Below, one piece after another: positions 1-10,481 of a stretch of 64,000 nt of DNA. Position numbers and translations under genes: made by a program. Position 1 is the first letter of the stretch, and every line of letters begins with the position of its first letter. Below the pieces are notes generated by a model that was not told the DNA's origin, did no database searches, and was given only the letters and a program-made list of their open reading frames with translations. This DNA is from Helichrysum umbraculigerum (taxonomy: Eukaryota; Streptophyta; Magnoliopsida; Asterales; Asteraceae), in contig CATIUR010000002.1 of NCBI GenBank assembly GCA_949592205.1, forward strand, positions 3,442,501-3,506,500, in the 5' to 3' direction.

Positions 1-1
1 T

Positions 2-139
2 TCTCAATTTTCGTCACCAATTCCTGAAATCACTAACAAATTGTTCCGTCACTTTCGCCGTATTTACCCAGAAAATGCAGCAGAACCAGTTACAGTTCAA
101 CTTCCAAATGGGCATTACACAAACTTCAATCAAGTTTAA
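2..139 (+). CDS. C-terminal end of an unrecognised ORF (5' truncated by window edge)
   Basis: One frame is open from the window edge to a TAA at 137-139 and gives about 45 residues ending in PNGHYTNFNQV. I do not recognise the family. The composition is plausible for protein (Pro, Asn and aromatic residues, no low complexity), but 45 codons can be open by chance in AT-rich DNA. It lies 1.5 kb upstream of a retroelement ORF on the same strand, so it could be the end of a retroelement or transposase reading frame. The sequence to the left would decide. Confidence 0.25.
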   Translation, partial: SQFSSPIPEITNKLFRHFRRIYPENAAEPVTVQLPNGHYTNFNQV

Positions 140-1678
140 AAACCATCTATCCATCTTAGGCGCATTTCCATTTCCATTTTATTATTAGTTATTATTTCCT
201 TTATTTGTTTTTCAAAAGACTTATGTTATTTTATGTGTAATTGAAATTTAGTTGTTTGAAGTTATTTGTGGTTTTATTTTAAGTTTTGTATTAATAATTA
301 TTATGTTAGAAGTATGAATAATTTTAACAGGGATACAGACATACGGAAACCATTGTCTACTACTTATTCATAAGGATAGAATATTGCAAAAACAACAAAT
401 TCTGTGGTAATTAGGTATCAAGCAACATTTGGATAATACACAGTCGACGGTGTAAAATTCAAGCGGTGGTTGAGTCGACGTAATCAACGGTTGTGAATTC
501 TTCAAGCACAGGTTAATTGTCTTTGATTTAGGACATTATTATGAGCAGGAGTAGCTAATGAGAAAAAGTATTAAATTACCTGTTAATTAAATTTTTATTT
601 TTTAAAGAAATTAAAATGCATTTTTTTAAAAAAAATTTCATCGTTAAATATAAAATGGACTAGTAAAATTAAATGTCCAACAATAATTAACGGGCTATAA
701 ATTATAAATCCCAATAAAATTAAATTGGGCCGGAAAAAGCCTGGGCCCAAATTTGAACCAACCGGCGGTTGGGAAGCCCAACCGGCGGTTGGATACTTTT
801 GCGATCAAAAACCAAACAGACCTCAGTCTGTCCGTATTACACCCAAAAACACGCACACACTACGTATTGCGACCGGAAATCACATTTTCATCATCCTTAT
901 ATTGCGTTTTAGCGATTTCATCATCATAGATATGATTTCTAATTTGTTTATATGATTTTCGCATTTTAAATCCGTAATATTCCGAATTATATGTATTATT
1001 TGCGATTTCTATGATTAATTCGTAGTTATTTTGCTAGTATAAATGATTAGGATTGCTTAGAAACTAGTTTAGGTTAGTTAGGAATTGATTTTGTGATTCG
1101 AGGATTGTTTGCGGATTGTTACGGGTCGGTTAGTTATTCGGTTCGGGTTTAATCGTATTTAACCACACTTATATTTAAATAGAAATATTTTAAATAAAAC
1201 ACATTTTTGATTCAATAAAATTTTGAAATAAAATTTAATTTCATATTTGAAATTGAATTATATGATCCGACACAAATATTATTATAACATTTTACAAAAA
1301 TTTTAGATTCGATATATTTCGAAATAAACTCTTTTAATAAAAAGAGTATAAGCATAATCTCGTAATTATTATTCGAAATTATGTTATAAAATTTTTATTA
1401 AAATAAATTTTTAATATTTTAGAGTTATATAAAACGACCGTATTTAATAAAATTTTGAAACTAATAAATAAAAAATCATCATAATCAAAGATTTAGTTAT
1501 AATTTATGAATAAAATATTATTTGATTCGATATAGTTTTCGAAATAATAAGTTAGTTTCTCTGTTGAATTCGTTTAGTTTTGAATTTCAACAGGTGGCTA
1601 TAAAATATTAAGCAGAAATGTTGCCCAAATTTCTATTTTTGTTTAAATGCTTATATTTTATAAGTTTATTTTACAGTT
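140..1678. other. Non-coding stretch upstream of the Athila-like ORF
   Basis: AT-rich DNA without a credible ORF. It holds an inverted GGGCC/GGGCCC pair at about 727-750, a doublet of CCAACCGGCGGTTGG dyads (758-792) and an ATC/CAT-rich stretch (about 885-935) resembling the leaders of other LTRs in the window. The last 60 bp before the ORF at 1679 are T-rich and end in ACAG, like a 3' splice site. Introns before the coding region are known in Tat/Ogre-type elements, but here this is inference. No primer-binding site or 5' LTR matching the LTR at 4571 was found, so the 5' end of this element is lost or lies outside the window. Confidence 0.5.
758..792. repeat. Doublet of 15-bp GC-rich dyads CCAACCGGCGGTTGG
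   Basis: Two exact copies start at 758 and 778, a 20-bp step. The facing arms CGGTTGG and CCAACCG are separated by the 5-bp spacer GAAGC. The same doublet, with the same step and a different 5-bp spacer, occurs in LTR promoters at 4890 and 9862. No TATA box lies directly downstream here; TATA-like sequence at about 694-709 is upstream. Confidence 0.85.
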
Positions 1679-3046
1679 ATGACTACTAGACGTCAGAGAG
1701 GACGTGCCTTGTTAGACAGAGATGATTTCCAGCTACATCCTTTTCTACGTTTTGAGCACGAGACTATTACTCCTGAGCGTAGAGCAGAGTATGCTGATGG
1801 TCTGCTAGAGCTTATTGCACAGCCGGTTGAGACACCGGATGTTCTTGACTGGTCTGTTATGGAGAGAGTTATAGATCATCGTCATGATGGAGAGACTGGG
1901 GATGTTACTCTGAGGAGACTTATGACACAGAGCTATTTTCAGCCGTCAGGTGATGTTGGTTTCGTTTCTGAGGCTTGGTTTCGTTTATTTCAGATTAGAG
2001 AGGTTATTTATAGGGAGCTTGTTATAGAGTTTTACACTACCCTTAGGTTTGATTCTACTTCTAGAGACTTTGACCAGCAGACTATTTCATTTTATCTTGG
2101 AGGACGGCCTAGATCCATGAGCTTAGTAGAGTTTAGTGTTGTTGTGGGGCTCCATACTTTGGATGAGCTCCACAACCCTCATTTTAGGGCATGTTTAGCT
2201 GCAGGTATTACTGAGCAGTATTCGTCTGTTGAGATAGCTGTGTATTGGAGAGATTTAGCCATTGTTGATTGTGGAGAGAGAGCACCTTCTGATATCCATA
2301 TGAGGAGCCCAGTTCATAGGCTTTTGCATAGACTGTTAGCCTATTCTATTTGTGGTAGACACACTGGACCTGAGAAGGTCTATCAGCCCAATTTCTTTTA
2401 CTTGCATACTATGATTCAGGGGACTGTTGTGTCTGTGCCATGGAGGTTAGTTCACTGGATGATGACCGGGGCTACAGGTCATAGGATGACGAGTAGTTTG
2501 TGTGGAGGCCGGTATGTGACTAGGTTGGCTAGGTATTATTAGATGGGACCTGCGGATTTAGCGACCCTTACGATTGTTACTCCTGGGATGTCTTTGCTGG
2601 GTGAGGACAAGTTGATAGAGTTAGGTATATTACAGCCAGGTATTCAGGAGGGTATATTGATATGGACACCTTAGGTTGCACCAGGACAACAGCCTATTCA
2701 CAGAGCTAGATTGAGAGGACCACCATATCCACCACCAGCAGTTGTACCACCACCTGATCAGCATTTAGGTAGAGGTAGAGGCCGTGGACGTGGCCGTGGA
2801 CATGGTGAGATTCCTGAGGATATTTCTCAGAGATTTGAGAGGATGGAGTTGGAGCATGGTAGGAGATTTGATGAGATTGATAGGAGATTTACGCAGTTGG
2901 ATCGGAGGTTTGATCAGTTTGAGAGACAGAGTTATCATCGTTCAGATTATCAGCATCAGTTATTACAGCAGTTATTGAGGGACATGTCTATTCCTTTCCA
3001 GCCATATGTTCCTTTGAGATTTGATGATGCTGGACCTTCGAGATAG
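1679..3046 (+). pseudogene. Athila/Tat-like retrotransposon accessory ORF, broken by two amber stops
   Basis: A single frame runs from ATG 1679 to TAG 3044-3046 and is interrupted only by TAG codons at 2540-2542 and 2672-2674. The first part (287 codons) has the look of the plant retrotransposon ORF1-type protein of Athila/Tat gypsy elements, for example the conserved pattern around SFYLGGRPRSMSLVEFSVVVG, a SPVHRLLHRLLAYSICGRHT block and a C-terminal GGRYVTRLARYY. The last part carries a Pro-rich stretch, a Gly-Arg repeat and a charged heptad-like coiled coil (ERMELEHGRRFDEIDRRF). No protease, RT or integrase lies nearby, so the element is non-autonomous. The role of this protein class is not established. 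CAG-to-TAG change (methyl-C deamination in CHG context) would explain both stops; that is inference. Confidence 0.7.
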
Positions 3047-4570
3047 CCAGGGCAGGAGGATTCAGATGATGATTAGATTATCTTTTTATTCTATTTTGAT
3101 ACATTTGATATTTATATTTTGGGATGACTGTACTTATTGTCACTTTTATCAAAACTTATTATTATTATGCTAATTTGGTTGTTTATTTTTGATAGCATTA
3201 GACTGGCAGTAAGTTCAGCACTTTATTTAATAAGTTTATCTTATTTATATATGAACTTTGTGGGTGTGTTCCCTGGAAACCCTCACGAGACTATAACTCG
3301 TCCACTTGGGATACCAAGGGGTTTAAAGGCTTATTGCATACGCTAAATGCAATCGTGATTAACTACGAAAGTGTGGATGTTGTATATTATTTTTAAGAGA
3401 TGAAGAAACTAAACGTTGAAGCAGATTCTTGGCCGATGATGAAATTCAAGATTTCAGTCAGGGGAGTTTTCTGTTCTATTTTTCTTTCCCTTACTCACTT
3501 TTATTTATCAATTTGTATACAATGAGGGCATTGTATAATTTTAGTGTGGGGATAGGGGTTCATAATAGAAAGAATTTCTTTAATTAAACACTTAAGTTTG
3601 TATTATATAAATTTTTGAGAAATTTAAAATTTTTAAGTGAATAACTAAGTATTTATCAGTTAGAATACTTTTGTTAAAAGTTTTATTTTGTATTTAAAAT
3701 TTTAGACTTTAATGTGGATTAACTGTTTTGTATATATAATGTAAGCTACTTAATAAGAAGTAATATATAGTTATATGATATGATGTACTAATAGGCAATC
3801 TATATGAAGATTTCTGAATTTTAAGAAATTAATAAAATAATTTGTATATTATTTTATGGTACATAATATGATGTATGACATAAAAGTTTTAATTCTTGGA
3901 TTTATCATGCGATAATTTTATATATCTTTTTACTTATATAAAAACATTTGGGGGTTTACTAATTGTTTCCTCTGTTGTACTAAGTACAGACTTGGATTCT
4001 AATTAGTATTCTTAAATAAAGCAAAAGAAAGAAAAATCTTTCAAAGAAAAATAAAATAAAAATAAAAAATCAAACTATGTCGCTTTGTTATACTAAGGTA
4101 TAGACCTGTCACCGCTGGTTTGATTTAAAATTGCTTTACCTGAATCAAGTTATGTCGCTGTGTTGCTAAAATTCAGACCTGTCACCAATGTCTTGATTCT
4201 TAAAAATGGATTTTATATATTTAAGGGGAATATAACAGTAAGTTGCATGATTAAGTTTAAGAGTATATCATATATGGAAATCATAAGTAATATACGTACT
4301 GATAATAAAAATATATTCAGAAAGATAAGTATAGATTGTTTAAAGTGGAAAATATATTAGTAATCATTCATGAGCTATATATTGCATAAACAATAATAAC
4401 TTTATCTATACGTTATAGTTATCCATGCTAATTAAATTGTTTAAATTTTTAATTTATGAAACAGGTTTTTAGTATTGGTATTCTGATTATTAAATATTAG
4501 TTTGATGCTTATTTAATTTTAAATTCAGTAATCTACTTGAGGACAAGCAGAACTTAAGTGTGGGGATATT
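3047..4570 (+). other. 3' non-coding internal region of the Athila-like element, with internal repeats
   Basis: About 1.5 kb without coding potential between the ORF and the 3' LTR. Three related blocks occur at about 3967-4000, 4078-4127 and 4151-4200. The second and third share ATGTCGCT..TGTT..TA..AGACCTGTCACC followed by a (T/C)TTGATT end, with a step of about 72 bp. A (C/T)-rich patch at 3475-3490 and GTGTGGGGAT motifs at 3544 and 4558 resemble polypurine tracts. The region ends in the polypurine tract at 4558-4566. Confidence 0.5.
4556..4570 (+). other. Polypurine tract before the 3' LTR
   Basis: GTGTGGGGATATT directly precedes the LTR start TGATAAGC. Plus-strand primer tracts of this form are usual for Athila/Tat elements. 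Confidence 0.6.
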
Positions 4571-6117
4571 TGATAAGCATTAAATACATAGTATATTTAT
4601 CCCTATATTTTTATACATTTTAGTGCATTTCTATTGTTTTAGATACTTAATTGGTTAATATTTGCAGAAATGTATTTTAATTGAAGAAAGAAGAAAAAGG
4701 AATGGAAATGAAGCCAAAACTGAAGAAAAAGGAGCATTTGAAGATATGAAGCTTTAAACCTTGAAGAAATAAAGAATAAAAAAGATAAAATGAAGATTGG
4801 GTCTAAAAAACAAGCCAAATCCGTCAAGTAAAGATAGAAGTCCAAAAATTGAGCCCAAGCCCGATTTTGGAATATTCTGGAAAATTGATCCAACCGGCGG
4901 TTGGGATGTCCAACCGGCGGTTGGCATTAGGGTTTCAAGAGGCGGTGGACGACACGGAGTTGGAGTAGGATTCAAATCGATCCAACCAGCGGTTGGAGGA
5001 CCCAACCGCCGGCGGTTGGGAGGTCGGCCAGCAAAACTATAAATAGAGGCTTAGGCTAGGTTATACCATATACGATTCAAAGAATTAAATTACGATTGTT
5101 AGGGTTTAAGGTCGACTTTGGAGCACGATTTTGGAGGTCAAGAAGCTAGGGTTTAAGGTTTTTAACCCTAGGAAACGCTGGTTCAACAATTTGGTTAGGT
5201 TTCTTTATCTTTGTAACGCTACTGAGCTGATACGTTATTTAAGATATCGTTTTTTTAATTTAATTGGTAATTAGATGTTTTCGTTATGAATGTTTGAATG
5301 GTTGATTGATTGAATTTATTATATGCATTATATGTTTATGTTGGAACTAAGCTATTGAATGTTTATTATACAAAGAGTTATCTATATTATATTATATTAA
5401 TAAAGATTCTTGACATGATTAACTGATTTATATCATAACTTTTGATAACCTGATTTAGTTCTCAGGATAAATTAAGTGATTATGTTTATATCTTGATCTT
5501 AAGCTTCTGCGATAGACTAAGAATATTAATTAATGTTAAGTAATATTGTGATTCGAGCCTCGCCGTAGAATTGTATTAATAAAATGCTAAAATCTTAATG
5601 GAATAGTGATACTTTACGTAGCCTGACGACTGTATTACTATCATGAGGATTAAGACTTAACCATAAGCGATCCTCTACAATAGAAAATCACCAATAGTAA
5701 TAGCCAACAATGCAACTAGACATAAATGAATATAATAAGTTTAATCAATAATAGTTCCTATAGTTATAATCTTCTATCCATCTGAGTAATCTGAGTTGTA
5801 CCTAAACTTATATATTAGAATCTGTATCAATTATAAATATGTTCGCTCGGAACTAAAACGTCCCCCTTATCCTGTATATTATTTGTAAATTGGATCCTTA
5901 TTTGTATTATATTGTATTTAATTGTAAATAGTTGTAATTAGGAATAAATAATTAGTTATAGATTAAATCACGTTCCCTGTGTTCGAACTTGGACTTACTT
6001 GAATAGCTATATTATACGAACAGGTCAATCTTTCCTGAATTGTGTGATAGTATTTATTTAGTATTTCCTTATTTAAAACTTATGATTATAATTGCATATA
6101 CTCTCAGCACATCATCA
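4571..6117 (+). mobile_element. 3' LTR of the Athila/Tat-like element
   Basis: The LTR starts with TGATAAGCATTAAA after a polypurine tract. It has a TATA box (TATAAATAG, 5038-5046) and a transcribed region rich in AGGGTTT, and near its end the block CACGTTCCCTGTGTTCGAAC with following acceptor-like sequence that is characteristic of this group. The 3' boundary is uncertain: CACATCA at 6114 or CATCATCA at 6117 would both give a CA end. No partner LTR and no target-site duplication are visible in the window, so the boundary rests on sequence character only. Confidence 0.55.
4890..5046 (+). promoter_or_regulatory. LTR promoter module: four GC-rich dyads upstream of a TATA box
   Basis: Dyads CCAACCGGCGGTTGG start at 4890 and 4910, a variant CCAACCAGCGGTTGG at 4982, and a perfect 20-bp palindrome CCCAACCGCCGGCGGTTGGG occupies 5001-5020. 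TATAAATAG follows at 5038. The layout is pair, about 56 bp beginning with TTAGGGTTT, pair, TATA. The same layout is found in the copia LTR at 9862-10055. Arms resemble MYB-type AACCG/CGGTT half-sites; binding is not shown. Confidence 0.8.
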
Positions 6118-7039
6118 TGCGAGTTTTATTTAACATAGCGTAGCTAACTATGTACAATTAAACGAAGATGATGTAAAATCTGAAAGGGGTTATGTCGAAC
6201 AGGAATGCATTAGTAGACTCTGATCACGAGAGAACCGGGACTCATGATTGTTTTGTGCTAGACACAACTAGGCGGACATGTATGTATATGAGGTATATAC
6301 ATATATAGATAGGCTATTATATATATTGTAGATATATTAATAGGCCTTATTTAACTGGTATTATACATGTTATGTATATTAAATGGTTTTAGATATTCGG
6401 ATACATAATTGGTATGTGTGTATATATGGTGTATATATACATATAGGTCTTGGTTATATACATTCGGATACAAATGTACGGTTATTTAATTAGGTTATAT
6501 GTTCGGTTATCACATCAGTGATCGTGTTCGGTTAACACTTAGGTGATTTAAATCGGTTAACACTTCGGATATATAATTCAGAAATATACTTGGTATGTAT
6601 ATTAATAAGCTTCGGGCACGGAATATGCTATAGACTATTAAATATAGTACTTAGACTTCAGATAATCAGAAACGTACTCATTGTGTGGATGCTGATTTGG
6701 GTTTCGTGTCTACCCAATTTAGACCACCATTAGAAACTAAATCGCTTAAGGAAAACAGATGCACCATAGGGCTTACCGGTGGTTAGTTAATCGAGTCAGG
6801 ACAAATAGTACAGGGATGTACCCTAGCTTCAGAGGGTTATCTCTTCGAAATAGACTTACCCCGGTAGAGTTAAAAAAAAATTTCGACAATTATAGTCGAC
6901 ACGTAAATTTTCGAAAAATCATAGTACACTTGTCTTATTGCTCATTCTGGATTAGTATTCCCCCAGATGGATTGAAATATTTTCCTATCAAACTATAACA
7001 CCTGGAAGCTTCTGAACTTACTTGTTGAAAGATACTTTC
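6118..7039 (+). other. Internal DNA of a non-autonomous chromovirus-like element (left part)
   Basis: AT-rich, no credible coding sequence. Short repeats of TTCGGTTAACACTT type occur at about 6530-6565. A solo LTR begins at 7040, and its duplicated target CTTTC shows that this DNA continues at 18101. The continuation runs to a polypurine tract and LTR at 19732, so this stretch was probably inside that element. It could instead be older flanking DNA. Confidence 0.35.
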
Positions 7040-7699
7040 TGTGACAATCCTCCATTTAGGGAATTAATTTTTACCTAACTACATGCATTACCTAGAGTAA
7101 TTCCCTGAATTAGTGAATTCAAACTATTTGGTGTATAAGTTTTGTGAAAACTTACTATGTGATATGTGCCGTATTTGATTGTAGTTATATGTGTATATAT
7201 ATAATTACGTACAAAATAAACGTATTAAACTCGACTAAACTAAAAATAATAATGTTGGTGATACAAAATAATTAATAATTCGAAAATTATTAATTACAAA
7301 CATTAAGTATTATATTATTGAGATAATATAACAAATTATACGTTTTATATTAAGCGTATTATACACGAACAGAAACAATTTTAAAACGCGCTTAGTGGAT
7401 CAAAATAATTAAAGTATTATTTCGCTAGTTACTGTTTTAATGTGTAGAACATTACCTCAAAATATGATTTCCAAATTTAACTGAAATCTGGCACGCGTTT
7501 TTAAAATATACAGTACTTTTACTGTAAATAATTATATTATACTTTTGACAAAGTATTTCGATTATATGATTATCAATTACTAAGTTCGAGATATAGAGAA
7601 ACATAACGCGTAATTTTATTATAACTAATGTACCACAATATATACCCGTACACGAAATTAACGGGCTAAAAACTACCAATATTACACATTTTAAAATAT

Positions 7700-8040
7700 A
7701 TGTTCGACATAAATCGTACCACACCACTCCCTCCTTTGAAATTTGATCACTGGTTCCATTTTATAATACTCCCTCCTCACAACTCAGTACCTAACTTCAA
7801 TAATTTACACACACTTCACACTCTTCTTCATCCCTGTGGTTTTGTGCGTACTGGAGAAGCAGAGGAAGAACACAGAGGCAACAAGCAGAAGCAACACCAT
7901 TTCCATCTTCATCACCACCTCCTTTATAACAATCATCAAAACACTTAAAACACAAAACAAAATGGTTTCTTGATCTTTAACATCATCATCGTTCATCATT
8001 ATCATCATCAACATCAGAATCATCACCATCATCATCTAAA
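7700..8040 (+). promoter_or_regulatory. CT/CAT-rich leader of the solo LTR
   Basis: A pyrimidine-rich stretch followed by runs of ATC/CAT. The LTRs at 19732 (20495-20745) and 49094 (about 49580-49790) have the same kind of leader at the same place, followed by a GC dyad array. I read it as the start of the transcript (R region). Short frames through it encode only His/Met-rich low-complexity peptides and are not called. Confidence 0.5.
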
Positions 8041-8257
8041 TCATTGTGAGGAGATTTTTACCCATTTTATTTTACTTATATAAATTTTGTAAATTATGAA
8101 ATTGTTAGATGATTTGTTGTTATAAATGTTAAAAACAAGTTATAATAGGTTTATATAACATATTGTGGTGTTTGATCATCTTAAAAACGAAGCTAAAACC
8201 AAAATCTATATGTGTATATTTATAACAGAGTCGAACCAGAACCTGGAACACAGAAAG

Positions 8258-8534
8258 ATCCGACGGATCCTGCCATGATCCGGCGGATCCTCAGCCGAAA
8301 CCCAGGTGAATCCGGCGGATTCACGGGAATCCGGAGGATTCCCCTTTAAAACTCGCACAGCTTTGAAACTTAACACGATGTAAATGATGAATAAGCTTAA
8401 GATCCGGCGGATCCTTGTAAAGATCCGGCGGATCCAACAAATTGAACTAAGATCCGGCGGCACCCTTCGTTAGATCCGGCGGATCCTTTAAAAACCGGAT
8501 GAATCCGGCGGATTCACGGGAATCCGGGGGATTC
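8258..8534. repeat. Array of about nine GATCCGGCGGATC / AATCCGGCGGATT dyads in doublets
   Basis: Dyads start at 8258, 8278, 8309, 8328, 8401, 8422, 8451 (right arm lost), 8473, 8502 and 8521. They are grouped in pairs with 19-22 bp steps (8258/8278, 8309/8328, 8401/8422, 8451/8473, 8502/8521). Even pairs use different arms: GATCC or GAATCC. The core CCGGCGG is shared with the CCAACCGGCGGTTGG dyads elsewhere. Spacers between pair members differ in sequence. Confidence 0.85.
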
Positions 8535-8725
8535 CCCGGCTGTCCAGACCCTGACTTTCGTATTAATAACTCGCGCGGATTATAAATCAATTATACGATT
8601 AATGTTATTGATTATACGACTAATGGTACAAAATGATACGATACGAGACTTAGTATTTTAGACGGACACAATTTTGAGACATTAGGTTACGGACATTTTG
8701 GACGCGACAAAACTTGGAAACGATT

Positions 8726-8729
<4 letters not shown>

Positions 8730-8793
<64 letters not shown>
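8730..8793. repeat. (TA)n microsatellite
   Basis: Uninterrupted TA dinucleotides of about 63 bp inside the solo LTR. Confidence 0.95.
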
Positions 8794-8795
<2 letters not shown>

Positions 8796-9589
8796 ACTAA
8801 CGAAACGAATAAAATAGAACGATTTGATTATTTAGTACAAGTTATATAAACGGAAAAATTGTGTACAAAACGACAACTTATATATATATGGATGGATACG
8901 AGTTTTAACAAATGTATTTATATATATACGATAAACAAAGTTATTTTTATAACTATGATAATTATGTTTCGAAAACATAACCGACAACAACGACAACTAC
9001 ATTTATATACGTATATTTACGCGACATTTATAAATATACATATGTATATCTAAATCATGACGACAACTAATATATGTAATAGAATATATATATTCAACTA
9101 ATAAGTATATGTAAATTTATACTTAAACACAACGACTATTTCAACGCTAATGTCACCAACCATTAAAATGTTATAAACATTTCAACTTAACAAATAATCC
9201 ATATACTTATACAAGTATTATTATTTGCGTCTAGGTATTTGAGGGACGCGTTTGGATTGTTGGCTAGCTATTGTATTTGGCTGAAGACTTGCTACACGTG
9301 AGTTCACAGCCCCTATCTTTTATTGTTTTAAATGCTTTTAAAACCAGGGGTGGAAAACATAGAACAATGTGATATAACATGCTAGTTGTTTTATATAATT
9401 GCACTGCATGCTATTATGTGAAACTGATTTACATGATTTCTTTCATGCTATTAATGAACTGCTATAATGAAATGTTTTCATATTGTTGAACTTGAACTAA
9501 TCATATGAAACGTTTTTACAACTTGGGAATAAGACAACGCATCTTGGTACGATCCTAGGTTTACGAGAGGTAGTTGTAGTGCACATAAG

Positions 9590-10468
9590 TGTTGGAAATA
9601 GTGTCCAAGGTCATAACTAATTGGTAGACTATTCTAAAGGTAGAGCCTTTTTGGATTGCCCTCGATGAACAGTAAGAGAAACAATAAGAGAGATAATATT
9701 AATTGTGATTAATATTATAAGTTAATTATTTGGTTTGTTAATTTATCTATGGTTGATAAATTAATTAGAAGCTAAAAGAAGTTAACGGAAACAATAAGAA
9801 TGTTTAGTTAGTTTATTAATTGAATATTAATAAACTAAAAGGAACATTCTGGAAACGAGTTCCAACCGGCGGTTGGAAGGTTCAACCGGCGGTTGGAGGT
9901 TAGGGTTTGTAAGGTGGTGTAGACGTGTCATTACTTGGGCAGGAATCAAGTCCAACCGGCGGTTGGAAGCTCCAACCGGCGGTTGGAGGACGAATTCAGT
10001 TGTCCCACATCGGCCAAGAGATAAAACCCTAGGCTCCCTCTCCCCTTATAAATAGAGGCCTAATCCATGGTTTCCAATCATCCCAGATTCGAATTTAGTT
10101 CGTTTCTTTCTCTCTTTCTCATTCTTAATCCTTGTGAGAGTTTACACGACGTAGAGTCGGGACCCTAGGATTTGGAGTTTCTCTTGGTTCTCGGGTATGA
10201 CGCATTAGAGGTATTCTATTTTGGGTACTCGTCATCCAAAGCATGGAAGGTCGAGCAAGGAGTCTGCGTGAAGGTTCTGCAAGGTTGTCTGCGCGTGAGA
10301 AATTGGTTTTCTCAAAGGTTAGTATTTTCTCGTTTATCTATTTATTTTGTTATTGTTAATAGCTTTATTATGCAACGGTCCTTTAGGGTTTTGTTTCCTA
10401 TTTGTTCTAGATTAATTGTTATTTTCCACTGCGTATATTAGTCTAGTTAGGGAATAGAAAACCCAACA
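9590..10468 (+). repeat. 5' LTR of the copia element
   Basis: 879 bp from TGTTGG to CCCAACA. Contains the four-dyad promoter module and TATA box, then a CT-rich leader (10098-10135). Differs from the 3' LTR at four positions that I can see (in the TTTTTGG(A/G)TTGCCC, TGTAAGG(T/C)GG, CCTA(T/G)TTG and TTCC(A/G)CTG contexts). Confidence 0.95.
9862..10055 (+). promoter_or_regulatory. Copia LTR promoter: four CCAACCGGCGGTTGG dyads and TATA box
   Basis: Dyads start at 9862, 9882 (left arm T-CAACCG), 9952 and 9972, giving steps of 20, 70 and 20 bp. TATAAATAG is at 10047-10055, about 60 bp after the last dyad. Facing arms within each pair are separated by 5-bp spacers (AAGGT, AAGCT). The interval between the pairs begins with TTAGGGTTT, as in the Athila-like LTR at 4890. 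Confidence 0.9.
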
Positions 10469-10469
10469 G

Positions 10470-10481
10470 TGGTATCAGAGC
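10470..10481 (+). other. Primer-binding site (initiator tRNA-Met type)
   Basis: TGGTATCAGAGC, one base after the 5' LTR. This is the usual copia minus-strand primer site, complementary to the 3' end of tRNA-iMet. Confidence 0.9.

Noticed and set aside
7805..8035. Met-rich minus-strand ORF and the His-rich plus-strand ORF at 7700-7948
   Set aside because: Low-complexity translation of CAT/ATC repeats in an LTR leader.
8206..8463. 85-codon minus-strand ORF
   Set aside because: Translation of the GATCCGGCGGATC array; repeats of IRRI-type words come from the dyads.
9873..10055. 60-codon ORF, repeated at 16189-16371, and the 89-codon ORF at 10172/16488
   Set aside because: Both are within the copia LTR (promoter dyads and leader). 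Duplication follows from the LTR pair, no protein features.
10470..10481. tRNA genes at the TGGTATCAGAGC sites (also 37304, 54357, 63422)
   Set aside because: Only the 12-18 bases complementary to a tRNA 3' end are present, next to LTRs; these are primer-binding sites.
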